A DNA stretch of 64,000 nt from assembly GCA_938041035.1 (NCBI GenBank), contig CALHYX010000061.1:1-64000 (forward strand), given 5' to 3'. Within the stretch, counting starts at the first letter, position 1. Each line of letters begins with the position of its first letter. The DNA comes from an uncultured Acidimicrobiales bacterium. GTDB taxonomy: Bacteria; Actinomycetota; Acidimicrobiia; Acidimicrobiales; SHLQ01. Made by a program: the position numbers and the translations under genes. This document shows, piece by piece, positions 24,151 to 32,168 of the stretch. The notes below the pieces were generated by a model, which was not told the DNA's origin, made no database searches, and saw only the letters and a list, made by a program, of their open reading frames with translations.

Positions 24151-25598
24151 CCTCGGCGCTCACCCGGCCGGCCGGCGATGCCGGACCCCCGCACTCGACC
24201 CCGCCGTCGACGCCACCGACGGCGACGCCGCGACCCAAGTCGAGCCGGGCGACCACCATCATCTGTTCGGCGGCCGTATTCATGATCGCCCTCGAGATCA
24301 CCATCATTTCGGTGGCGCTGCCCGAGATCGAGGCCGCCTTCCCGGCCAGCTCCCGGGTGACGGTGTCGTGGGTGTTCACGGCGTACAACATCGGCGTCGC
24401 CGGCCTGCTGCTGCTCGGTGGCTGGGCCGCCGAACGGTTGGGCCGCAAACGCATCTTCCTGCTCGGCCTCGCCATCTTCGGCGCCGGGTCCGCGGGCTCC
24501 GGCCTCGCCCCCGGTATCGGCTGGCTGATCGCCGCCCGCGGGCTCCAGGCCGCGGGTGGTGCGCTGCTCGTGCCCTCATCACTGGCACTCATCCTCAACG
24601 CGGCCGACGACGAGGACCGCGACATGGCCGTCGGCCTGTGGGGGGCCATGGCCGGGCTGGCCGCCGCGGTCGGCCCCACCCTCGGTGCGCTGCTGGTCGA
24701 ATGGGCCGGCTGGCGGTGGGTCTTCCTCATCAACCTTCCGATCGTGCTTCTCGCGTGGGTCGCGGGTTCCCGGCGACTCGACGAGAGCGCCGATTCGGAC
24801 CTCGACGGCGGGGTCGACCCCGTCGCCGTTCCCGCCGGAGCGGTCGGCGTCGGCCTGCTCGTCTTCGCGATCGTTGCGGGTGAACGGGCCGGCTGGCTCA
24901 GCCCGGTCATCGCCGCCAGCCTCGCCGTCGCCGCCGCGTTGCTCATCCTGTTCGCCTGGCGCAGCAACCACCACCCCCGTCCCGTGTTCAGCCCGGAGCT
25001 CGCCCGCCAACGAAGCTTCGCTGTCGGCGCCGCGGGCACGCTCCTGTTCGGCGCGGCGTTCTCGGGCTGGCTCGTGCTCGCCCCCACGTTTCTCAGCGAG
25101 GTCTGGGGCTACTCGGTGCTGCGGTCGGGCCTGGCCATCTCGCCGGCCCCACTCGTCATGGCCATCGTGGCCGGCCCCGCGGGCAAACTCTGCGCCCGCC
25201 ATGGCCATCGCCTCGTCGTCGGCATCGGGTCGCTCGCTCCCGTCATCGCCGTCGGCTGGTGGGTAACGATGATCGGCGACGAACCCGGCTACCTGGTGGG
25301 CTTTCTCCCCGGCGCGGTGCTGTTCGGCGCCGGCATCGGTGTCGGCTTCCCCATGCTCACCGCCGCATCGATGCGCGACGTCGCCCCCGACCGCTACGCC
25401 ATGGGCGCAGCCGGCAACACCACCCTCCGCCAGGTCGCCATGGCCCTCGGCATCGCCCTCGCCTTCGCCGTCGTCGGCGATGCCGGCGGCCCCGAACTCG
25501 ATCCGTTCAAACTCAGCTGGCTGCTTTGCGGCCTGCTGTTCATCGGGACCAGCGCCGTCATGATCGGCGGCTACCCAGAGGAGAACCAACCGTCATGA
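24147..25598 (+). CDS. MFS transporter, DHA2 (EmrB/QacA)-like
   Basis: 483 residues with about 14 hydrophobic helices, the DHA2 topology. MFS motif A reads GGWAAERLGRKRIFLLG, and the C-terminal half contains GVGFPMLTAASMRDV. The N-terminal ~30 residues are a Pro/Thr-rich cytoplasmic tail. It is a proton-driven exporter of lipophilic or anionic compounds. It is translationally coupled on both sides (ATGA with the SDR gene upstream and with the sulfotransferase downstream), so its substrate is probably the product of those two enzymes. Confidence 0.85.
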   Translation: MTSALTRPAGDAGPPHSTPPSTPPTATPRPKSSRATTIICSAAVFMIALEITIISVALPEIEAAFPASSRVTVSWVFTAYNIGVAGLLLLGGWAAERLGRKRIFLLGLAIFGAGSAGSGLAPGIGWLIAARGLQAAGGALLVPSSLALILNAADDEDRDMAVGLWGAMAGLAAAVGPTLGALLVEWAGWRWVFLINLPIVLLAWVAGSRRLDESADSDLDGGVDPVAVPAGAVGVGLLVFAIVAGERAGWLSPVIAASLAVAAALLILFAWRSNHHPRPVFSPELARQRSFAVGAAGTLLFGAAFSGWLVLAPTFLSEVWGYSVLRSGLAISPAPLVMAIVAGPAGKLCARHGHRLVVGIGSLAPVIAVGWWVTMIGDEPGYLVGFLPGAVLFGAGIGVGFPMLTAASMRDVAPDRYAMGAAGNTTLRQVAMALGIALAFAVVGDAGGPELDPFKLSWLLCGLLFIGTSAVMIGGYPEENQPS

Positions 25599-26773
25599 CC
25601 AGCAGCGATCTCGGCTACCAGCTCGGCCTGTTGTCCTTCATCCGACCCACGACCGTCGCGTCCATGCTGCCCCGCATGGGTTCGGTGCCGCCGGCCCGCA
25701 TGCCCCGTGCCGCCGGCGTCGGGCTCGGCGCGTTCCTCGGCAGCCCGGCCAACCTCTGGCAAAAGGCCCGACACCGCAAAGCCATCGCCTCGGTCACCAT
25801 CGCCGAGCCGCCCGTGTTCATCATCGGCCACTGGCGCAGCGGCACGACGCACATGCACAACCTGCTGAGCCAGGACCCACAGTTCGGCTGCGTCCGCATG
25901 TTCCAGGCACTCGCCCCCGACAACTCGCTGTCGACCCGACGCTGGTTGCCCTCGGTGTTCGAGAAGTGCTTCCCGGCCAAGCGCCCGATGGACAACATGA
26001 CCTGGCCGATGGACGCCCCGCAGGAGGAGGAGATCCCGCTCACCAAGATGTCGCCGTACTCCTGGTACCTGCAGTTCCTGTTCCCCCAGCAGGCCGAGGC
26101 GATGTTCGGGCGCGGCGTGTTGTTCGAAGGGGTCAGCGACAAAGCCCAGGCCGATGTTCGCCGCAAGTACCTCGACATTCTGCGCATCGCCACGCTCCAC
26201 GAACAGGGCCGGCGTCTACTGCTCAAGAACCCCGTGAACACCGCCCGAATCCCGATGCTGCTCGACCTGTTCCCCGACGCCCGGTTCATCGTCATGCACC
26301 GGTCGCCCTACGAGGTGTTCCCGTCGACCATCAACCTGCACAACAAGATTCTCGGGCTCACCGCACTCCAGCATTTCGACGATGACCTCGTGCGCGAGAA
26401 CGTGCTCAGCATCTACGAGCGGGTCATGCACAAGTACCTCCAGGATCGCGAGGCCATCCCGGCCGAAAATCTGATCGAGGTCGATTACGCGACCCTCGAC
26501 CACCAGCCCATGCAGGTCGTCGGCGACATCTATGAGCGGTTCGAACTCGGGCCGTTCGCCGAGGCGGCCCCGCGCCTCGCGAGCTACCTCGACAGCATCA
26601 GCGGCTACCAAAAGAACGGTTTCACCGTCGACGACGAAACGGCCGAGCTGATCGAGAAGCGGTGGGACTTCGCGTTCGATGCGTTCGGTCACGAACGGCG
26701 GCCGCTCGGGTCTCACCCCCTGGAAGGATCGCAAGCGGGACCTCAGACAGGAGACGGCGCGCTGGTCAGCTGA
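25595..26773 (+). CDS. sulfotransferase, lipid/polyketide-type
   Basis: 392 residues. The PAPS loop FIIGHWRSGTTHMHNLL is near residue 80, and LFPDARFIVMHRSPYEVFPS is the 3'-phosphate-binding segment. The N-terminal amphipathic region (SMLPRMGSVPPARM) and WPMDAPQEEEI core match the bacterial Sulfotransfer_3 group, several of which act on lipids. It ends the SDR-MFS-sulfotransferase operon and overlaps the converging GNAT gene by 8 nt. With an acyl reductase and an exporter, sulfation of a fatty alcohol or hydroxylated lipid is a reasonable guess. Confidence 0.85.
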   Translation: MTSSDLGYQLGLLSFIRPTTVASMLPRMGSVPPARMPRAAGVGLGAFLGSPANLWQKARHRKAIASVTIAEPPVFIIGHWRSGTTHMHNLLSQDPQFGCVRMFQALAPDNSLSTRRWLPSVFEKCFPAKRPMDNMTWPMDAPQEEEIPLTKMSPYSWYLQFLFPQQAEAMFGRGVLFEGVSDKAQADVRRKYLDILRIATLHEQGRRLLLKNPVNTARIPMLLDLFPDARFIVMHRSPYEVFPSTINLHNKILGLTALQHFDDDLVRENVLSIYERVMHKYLQDREAIPAENLIEVDYATLDHQPMQVVGDIYERFELGPFAEAAPRLASYLDSISGYQKNGFTVDDETAELIEKRWDFAFDAFGHERRPLGSHPLEGSQAGPQTGDGALVS

Positions 26774-27308
26774 AGCTGAACATGTGGGCGTCGTGACTCT
26801 CGCCGTTCAGGAGGAGCCGGGCGACCGCCACCCCTTCGTAGTGCGCACCCGCCCGTTCGGCGACGCGTCGGCTCGCTTCGTTGCGGACCGACATCAGCAC
26901 TTCGAGCCGCCGCATACCGACGTGGTTCAGGCCGTAGTCGGCCAACAGCTTGGTGGCCGCGGTCGCATGGCCCCGCCCGACGCGGTCCGAGCGCACCCAG
27001 TAGCCGAGGTTCATGCGCTGGTTCTCGGCATCGAGTTTGTTCAACCCGCACGAACCGACGATCTCGTCATCGACCACGATGGCGAAGCGGTGCGAGGTCG
27101 GGTCGATCTCCCCGCGCACCCACTGCAGCGCCGAGACCCGGTCGTACTCGGCGGTCGCCCACGGCATCCACGGCGCCAGCTCGTCGATCGACGCCTGCAC
27201 CGCGGCCGCTACCGCGTCGGCGTCATCATCGGTCGGCGGCACCAATCGCAGTCCGTCGAGTTCGAGGGCGAGGTCGGCATCCATGTCGGCGTCCATGTCG
27301 GCATCCAT
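26766..27308 (-). CDS. GNAT-family N-acetyltransferase (RimJ/RimL-like)
   Basis: 180 residues. GNAT motifs are present: VGSCGLNKLDAENQRMNLGYWV for strands 4-5, then RSDRVGRGHATAATKLL with the acetyl-CoA-binding RxGxG loop, and LEVLMSVRNEASRRVAERAG near the C-terminus, as in ribosomal-protein alanine acetyltransferases. The N-terminus is a repeat of M-D-A-D units that supplies three in-frame ATGs (27308, 27296, 27284), so the true start is ambiguous. The acetyl acceptor is unknown. Confidence 0.8.
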   Translation of the reverse strand: MDADMDADMDADLALELDGLRLVPPTDDDADAVAAAVQASIDELAPWMPWATAEYDRVSALQWVRGEIDPTSHRFAIVVDDEIVGSCGLNKLDAENQRMNLGYWVRSDRVGRGHATAATKLLADYGLNHVGMRRLEVLMSVRNEASRRVAERAGAHYEGVAVARLLLNGESHDAHMFSFS

Positions 27309-27443
27309 GTCCGGACGGTGTCACATCGCGGCGAAATCGGCTGGGAATACTCACCATCCAACGAATGGCTCACGCGAACCCTCGAGATGGCCGATGATGG
27401 TGGGTCGACGTAGCCGCGTCGGCCATACGCTCTGGAGAACCCG

Positions 27444-28079
27444 ATGGTCAACAGCTTCGACCGCTTCCGCGCCCACCCGTGGCACGGGCTGAGCAGCGGG
27501 TCCGCTGTGCCCGGACTCGTCGACGCCTACATCGAGATCACGCCGTTCGACGCGGTGAAATACGAGATCGACAAACGCACCGGCTACCTCCGAGTCGACC
27601 GACCCCAGGGGTCCTCGGCGCTACCCCCAACCCTCTATGGGTTCATCCCCCGCACCTACTGCGGCGATCGGGTCGCCGCCCTCACCCCCGGCGCCAAGAT
27701 CGGCGACCACGACCCCCTCGACGTCTGCGTGCTCAGCCAGCAGCGCATCGACCGGGCCGAGATCGTCGTCCCCGCCCGGGTGGTCGGCGGGATCCAACTG
27801 CTCGACGACGGTGAGGCCGACGACAAGATCGTCGCGTTGCTGGAATCCGACACCGTGTTCTCCTACGCCAAGGACCTCAAGAACCTGCCGAACGCGGTGG
27901 TCGACCGCATCGTGCACTACTTCGGCACCTACAAAATGGACATCAGCGGCGACACACCCAATTCGATCGAGGTGCTGGGCACCTACGGCGCCGAACACGC
28001 GATGGAGGTCGTGAAGGCCTCGATCGCCGACTACGACGAGACCTTTCCCGTGCACGACCGGCGCTCGACCGACAGGTAG
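27444..28079 (+). CDS. ppa: inorganic pyrophosphatase (family I)
   Basis: 211 residues. The family I signature DHDPLDVCVL (metal-binding aspartates) lies at about 88-97, with the upstream substrate-binding KYEIDKRTGYLRVDR. A C-terminal TYK..D element is also present. It hydrolyses PPi to phosphate in the cytosol and drives biosynthetic reactions. The divergence from classical E. coli-type enzymes (FIPRTYCGDRV, extended C-terminus) matches a subgroup seen in actinobacteria and Bacteroidetes. ATG 27444 follows GGAG; TACGCT at 27426-27431 is a likely -10. Confidence 0.85.
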   Translation: MVNSFDRFRAHPWHGLSSGSAVPGLVDAYIEITPFDAVKYEIDKRTGYLRVDRPQGSSALPPTLYGFIPRTYCGDRVAALTPGAKIGDHDPLDVCVLSQQRIDRAEIVVPARVVGGIQLLDDGEADDKIVALLESDTVFSYAKDLKNLPNAVVDRIVHYFGTYKMDISGDTPNSIEVLGTYGAEHAMEVVKASIADYDETFPVHDRRSTDR

Positions 28080-28172
28080 GCGCCGTTGCGGGACGCGAAC
28101 CGGCGGGCCCGCGAGCGAATTTGTTGCCAGACTCTCCTCGTAGCCAAGAAATCGAAAAACTTCGGCGATAGG

Positions 28173-28199
28173 TGTCGAGAACCGTCATCCCCGTTCGAC
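28173..28199 (+). promoter_or_regulatory. candidate ECF42-type promoter
   Basis: TGTCGA (28173-28178), 17 nt, CGAC (28196-28199). From memory of the ECF42 literature, group members recognise TGTCGA at -35 and CGA/TC at -10 in front of DGPF genes. This one precedes a DGPF gene followed by an ECF42-like sigma factor. Confidence 0.65.
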
Positions 28200-28246
28200 G
28201 ACTGGATACATCGGCACGGAAGCCGGTCGAACCAAGGAGCATTTCC

Positions 28247-28600
28247 ATGAAGTATGCAGCCCTCATCTACTCCGACGAGCACGACGAGGCGGTCAACCCG
28301 GACCCCACCAGCGAGGCCTTCGGCGCCATCATGGCCGGCTACATCAAGTTCGGTGAGGACAACGCCAACTCGATCGAGGGCGGCGAAGCCCTGGAGCCCA
28401 CGGCCACCGCCACATCGGTGCAGGTCCGCGACGGAGAAACCATCACCACCGACGGCCCGTTCGCCGAAACCAAGGAGCACCTGGGCGGCTTCTACATCAT
28501 CGAAGCGGCCGACCTCGATGCCGCGGTGGCCATCGCCGCCCAGATCCCCCACTCCCAGACCGGCACCATCGAGATTCGCCCGGTCATCAACTTCGACTGA
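28247..28600 (+). CDS. YCII-related DGPF-domain protein
   Basis: 117 residues of the YCII family. It starts MKYAALIYSDEH and contains the signature DGPFAETKEHLGGFYIIEA. These small ferredoxin-like-fold proteins are usually encoded next to ECF42 sigma factors, and they are the main target genes of those factors. The biochemical role is unresolved. ATG 28247 has AAGGAG 7 nt upstream. The gene lies 44 nt before an ECF42-like sigma gene, so the two are probably co-transcribed from the promoter at 28173. Confidence 0.85.
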   Translation: MKYAALIYSDEHDEAVNPDPTSEAFGAIMAGYIKFGEDNANSIEGGEALEPTATATSVQVRDGETITTDGPFAETKEHLGGFYIIEAADLDAAVAIAAQIPHSQTGTIEIRPVINFD

Positions 28601-28644
28601 GTTTCGAGCACGAGCACCGGTAGCGGACGGCGCTGGCGTCGATC

Positions 28645-29931
28645 ATGTACCCCGACGACGCCAGCGCCGAGCCCACCGGCCCGTACCCGGCCGACGCCCC
28701 GGCGACCTCCCACGTCGCCCAGGCGGTGGCCGACGTTGTGCATCGCGAGTGGTCGCGGCTGATGGCGACCCTCGTATCGGACCTCGGCGACCTCGACCTC
28801 GCTGAGGACGTCGCCCAGGAAGCCCTCGAGGTGGCGCTGCAGCGCTGGAACGACGACGGCATCCCCGACCGTCCCGGCGCCTGGATCACCACCGTCGCCC
28901 GCCGGCGTGCCATCGACCGCCTGCGCCGCGACGAGAACCGGCGAAAGAAGGCCGAGTTGGCCGCCCGGCTCGAAGAGCGGGCGGGCGAGGTCGCGGAACC
29001 CGACGAAACCGTCCTGCGCGACGAACAGCTCCGCCTGGTTTTCGCCTGTTGTCACCCAACGTTGCGCGTCGAAGCCCAGATGGCGCTGACCCTGCGCTGC
29101 ATCGCCGGGCTCACCACCCGCGAGATCGCCTCAGCCTTCCTGGTCCCCGAAGCCACCATGGCGCAGCGGCTGGTGCGGGCGAAGAAGAAGATCAGCACGG
29201 CCGGCATTCCCTTCGTGATTCCCCCCGACCTGGAGCTGCTCAACCGGCTGCGGGTGGTGCACCACGTGCTGTATCTGATCTTCAACGAGGGGTACGCCCG
29301 AGCCGAAGGCGACCAGCTGATGTCCCACGATCTGTGCGACGAAGCGATTCGGCTCGGCCGGATCACCGCCGAACTGATGGCCGACGATGCCGAGACGCTG
29401 GGCCTGTTGGCGCTGATGCTGCTGCTCCACGCGCGGCGCGACACGCGGACCGACGAACACGGCGACATCGTCCTGCTCAACGAACAGGACCGCAGCCGAT
29501 GGGACCAGGCCCTCATCGCCGAAGGCGAGGCGTTGCTGGAGCAGGCGGTACGCCTGGCTCAGCCGGGGCCGTATCAGATCCAGGCGGCGATCAACGCCCT
29601 GCACGCCGAGGCCGAGACGGCGGCGGACACCGACTGGGTACAGATCGAACATCTCTACGGCACGCTCGTGATGCATGGCCGTACGCCGGTCGTCGGCCTC
29701 AACCACGGGGTGGCCATCGCCATGGCGTACGGGCCCGAGAAGGGTCTGACCCATCTCGACCGGTTGACCGAACCGCTCGACGACTACGGCTACTACCACG
29801 CCGCCCGCGCCGACCTCCACCGTCGGCTCGGCGATGACGAAGCCGCCGGCGCCGCGTACCGACGGGCGATCGAACTGACCGCCAACGCGGCCGAACTCCG
29901 CTTCCTGCGAAGACGCCTCGACGAGCTGTAG
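28645..29931 (+). CDS. ECF42-type RNA polymerase sigma factor with C-terminal TPR-like extension
   Basis: 428 residues, more than twice a normal ECF factor. Sigma-2 spans about 20-100 (GDLDLAEDVAQEALEVALQRW) and sigma-4 about 130-185 (LTTREIASAFLVPEATMAQRLVRAKKKI). A 230-residue helical extension follows (DUF6596/TPR-like), with HHVLYLIFNEGYARAEG and ALHAEAETAADTDWVQIEHLYGTL. This architecture and the preceding DGPF gene define group ECF42, where the extension controls activity and no anti-sigma is needed. ATG 28645 has only a weak ribosome binding site. Confidence 0.88.
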   Translation: MYPDDASAEPTGPYPADAPATSHVAQAVADVVHREWSRLMATLVSDLGDLDLAEDVAQEALEVALQRWNDDGIPDRPGAWITTVARRRAIDRLRRDENRRKKAELAARLEERAGEVAEPDETVLRDEQLRLVFACCHPTLRVEAQMALTLRCIAGLTTREIASAFLVPEATMAQRLVRAKKKISTAGIPFVIPPDLELLNRLRVVHHVLYLIFNEGYARAEGDQLMSHDLCDEAIRLGRITAELMADDAETLGLLALMLLLHARRDTRTDEHGDIVLLNEQDRSRWDQALIAEGEALLEQAVRLAQPGPYQIQAAINALHAEAETAADTDWVQIEHLYGTLVMHGRTPVVGLNHGVAIAMAYGPEKGLTHLDRLTEPLDDYGYYHAARADLHRRLGDDEAAGAAYRRAIELTANAAELRFLRRRLDEL

Positions 29932-29996
29932 CGCTGTTGCGGCCGCGGTTGGCCAGCTACGTTGGCCCGACCGGTGGCGCCACGGGAGGCCAACGA

Positions 29997-30668
29997 ATGT
30001 CCAACGATGAGGGTCGCAAGCTCGGCCTTGACGACGCGTACGGGGTCCGGACCCCCGAGGACAACCGTCGGTTGTACCGGGACTGGGCCGACACCTACGA
30101 GAGCGATTTCATGGCGCCGCGCGGGTACGTGTACCACGACGGGGTCGCCGGGCTGTTCGCGACGGAAGGCAACACGAGCGGACCGGTGCTCGACGTCGGG
30201 TGTGGCACGGGCGCGGTCGGCGAGGCGCTGCAGCGGGCCATCGCCGGTGGTGACTATCCGACCGCGGCGGTCGAAGCGATCGACGGCATCGATCTGTCGC
30301 CCGAGATGCTCGCCGTCGCCGCCACCAAGGGCGTCTACCGCGACCTGGCCGAGGCCGACCTCACCCAACCGCTCACGATCGCGGACGACACCTACGGCGG
30401 CGTGATCAGCGCCGGCATCTTCACCCACGGCCACCTCAGCGCGGCCCCGCTCGACGAACTGATCCGTATCGCCGCCCCGAACGCCCTGTTCGCCATCGGC
30501 ATCAACGCCGAGCACTACGTCGAGAAGGGGTTTGAGGCGTTCTTCGCTGAACGGTCGGCAGCGAGCCTCATCACCGCCCCCCGGCTCGAGGAGATCCGGG
30601 TGTACGCCGCGGCCGACGACGAACACGCCGACGACATGGCGCTCGTCGCGCTCTTTCGCGTGCACTAG
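29997..30668 (+). CDS. class I SAM-dependent methyltransferase
   Basis: 223 residues. SAM-binding motif I is VLDVGCGTGAVGEAL near residue 62, with the acidic motif II IDGIDLSPEML near 100. The N-terminal YGVRTPEDNRRLYRDWADTY is typical of the small METTL27/WBSCR27-like group. The substrate is unknown. ATG 29997 has GGGAGG with 7-nt spacing; TACGTT at 29958-29963 is a candidate -10. A GC-rich stem lies downstream. Confidence 0.8.
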   Translation: MSNDEGRKLGLDDAYGVRTPEDNRRLYRDWADTYESDFMAPRGYVYHDGVAGLFATEGNTSGPVLDVGCGTGAVGEALQRAIAGGDYPTAAVEAIDGIDLSPEMLAVAATKGVYRDLAEADLTQPLTIADDTYGGVISAGIFTHGHLSAAPLDELIRIAAPNALFAIGINAEHYVEKGFEAFFAERSAASLITAPRLEEIRVYAAADDEHADDMALVALFRVH

Positions 30669-30750
30669 CGCCTTCGCGAGGGGGCGCCGCAGACCGTTCA
30701 CCGCCTGGCCCAGAGGGCTGGTTCGGCAATATGGCTGAACTACCGATTTC

Positions 30751-30782
30751 GCGCGCCCTGGCGCGCTTCCCCCGAGTTTTCG
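30751..30782 (+). terminator. stem-loop downstream of methyltransferase gene
   Basis: GCGCGCC (30751-30757), a 2-nt loop, GGCGCGC (30760-30766), followed within 15 nt by GTTTTC. It is a plausible intrinsic terminator, although the 2-nt loop would have to open. Confidence 0.45.
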
Positions 30783-30809
30783 CCCTTGCCAGGCTCTATT
30801 CACTGTGTG

Positions 30810-30822
30810 TATAGTGTCCTGT
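30810..30822 (+). promoter_or_regulatory. leaderless -10 box for PadR regulator
   Basis: TATAGT at 30810-30815, 7 nt, then ATG 30823; TAGTGT two bases later is an equivalent overlapping box. Confidence 0.55.
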
Positions 30823-31404
30823 ATGTCCACCGGCCACGTACTCATGGGATTGCTTTCCACCCGCGAGCGGCACGGCTATGACCTCAAGAAGGACCACGAC
30901 GAGCGGTTCCCGGCCGCCCGGCCCCTCGCCTTCGGCCAGGTGTACGCCACCCTCGAACGGCTGCGGAAGAAGGGCCATGTCGAAGCGGTCGAGATCGAGC
31001 GGGTCGAGGGCCCCGACCGCACCGTCTACCGCCTCACCGGCGATGGGCGAGCGGCGCTGGCCGAATGGCTTTCGGAAGTCGAGAAACCGTCGCCGTTCGT
31101 TTCCAACCCCCTCGCCACCAAAGCCACGATCGCCCTCCTGGTGGCCGACGAAGCCACGGCGGCCGACTACCTGCGGCGCCAGCGCGACGCCCATCTGGCC
31201 CGGATGCGCGAATACACAAGGCTCAAGACCGATCCCCAGGCCTCGATCGCCGAGGTCCTGGGTGCCGATTACGCGATCGCCCACCTCGATGCCGATCTGC
31301 GCTGGCTCGACACCGCCCTCGACCGGATTGCCGCCCTCGACCGCTCGTTGGCCAGTTCTCCACCACCGACCCCCGACGACAAACCCCTGAAGGACTTCTC
31401 ATGA
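30823..31404 (+). CDS. PadR-family transcriptional regulator
   Basis: 193 residues. The winged helix occupies about 5-80 (HVLMGLLSTRERHGYDLKK, then FGQVYATLERLRKKGHVEA), followed by a C-terminal helical dimerisation domain, the PadR-s2 layout. PadR proteins often repress an adjacent transporter operon and are released by hydrophobic ligands. Its stop overlaps the ABC ATPase start as ATGA, so regulator, ATPase and permease form one operon, probably autoregulated. Confidence 0.87.
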   Translation: MSTGHVLMGLLSTRERHGYDLKKDHDERFPAARPLAFGQVYATLERLRKKGHVEAVEIERVEGPDRTVYRLTGDGRAALAEWLSEVEKPSPFVSNPLATKATIALLVADEATAADYLRRQRDAHLARMREYTRLKTDPQASIAEVLGADYAIAHLDADLRWLDTALDRIAALDRSLASSPPPTPDDKPLKDFS

Positions 31405-32168
31405 CCCACTCCATTCCTGATGCCGCGGAAACAACCCCGCCCGACTCGGCAACCGAACGACCCCCGGATGCGACCACGGTCGTCCACCATCAGAACCGAC
31501 CGGTCCTCGCCGCCCGCTCGCTGGTGTTCTCCTACGGCAACACGGCGGCGTTGCGCGGGGTGAGCATGCATCTGACGCGCGGGGAGATTTTGGCGGTGAC
31601 CGGCCCCTCCGGGTCGGGTAAATCCACGCTGATGCTGTGTCTGGCCGGACTCGTGACCCCGGATGCCGGCGAGGTCCGGTTCGGCGATCAGGTGATCAGC
31701 GCCGAAAAAGAGGCGTTCCGGTCGAAGCTGCGCCGGACCGACTTCGGCGTGCTGTTCCAGTTTGGCCAGCTGGTCCCGGAGCTGACCGCCGTGGAGAACG
31801 TGGCCCTGCCCCTCCTGCTCGCCGGCGTGAAGCGGTCGTCCGCCATAACCGCCGCCACGACCTGGCTTGACCGGTTCGGGGTCGCGGAGGTTGCCGGATC
31901 GCGACCCCCGGAGATGTCGGGCGGCCAGGGCCAGCGGGTGGCCGTGGCCCGGGCCATGGTCACCGAACCGTCGGTGCTGTTCGCCGATGAACCCACCGGG
32001 GCGCTCGACGCGTTGTCGGGCGAGCAGGTGCTGACGCAGATGGTGCGCGTGGTGCGAGAGGCGGGAACGAGCGTCGTGCTCATCACCCACGATGCAACGG
32101 TGGCGGCCTACGGCGACCGCGAAATCGTCGTTCGCGACGGGATGATCGACGGTGCCGACCATGGCTGA
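31401..32168 (+). CDS. ABC transporter ATP-binding protein (MacB/LolD-type)
   Basis: 255 residues. Walker A is GPSGSGKST near residue 74; the signature EMSGGQGQRVAVARAM and Walker B SVLFADEPTGALD follow, and the H-loop is LITHD. The DEPTGALD form is characteristic of MacB/LolD/FtsE ATPases that pair with FtsX-like permeases. The N-terminal ~35 residues are a Pro/Thr-rich extension. It powers the permease encoded downstream, whose ATG overlaps this gene's end by 8 nt. Confidence 0.9.
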   Translation: MTHSIPDAAETTPPDSATERPPDATTVVHHQNRPVLAARSLVFSYGNTAALRGVSMHLTRGEILAVTGPSGSGKSTLMLCLAGLVTPDAGEVRFGDQVISAEKEAFRSKLRRTDFGVLFQFGQLVPELTAVENVALPLLLAGVKRSSAITAATTWLDRFGVAEVAGSRPPEMSGGQGQRVAVARAMVTEPSVLFADEPTGALDALSGEQVLTQMVRVVREAGTSVVLITHDATVAAYGDREIVVRDGMIDGADHG

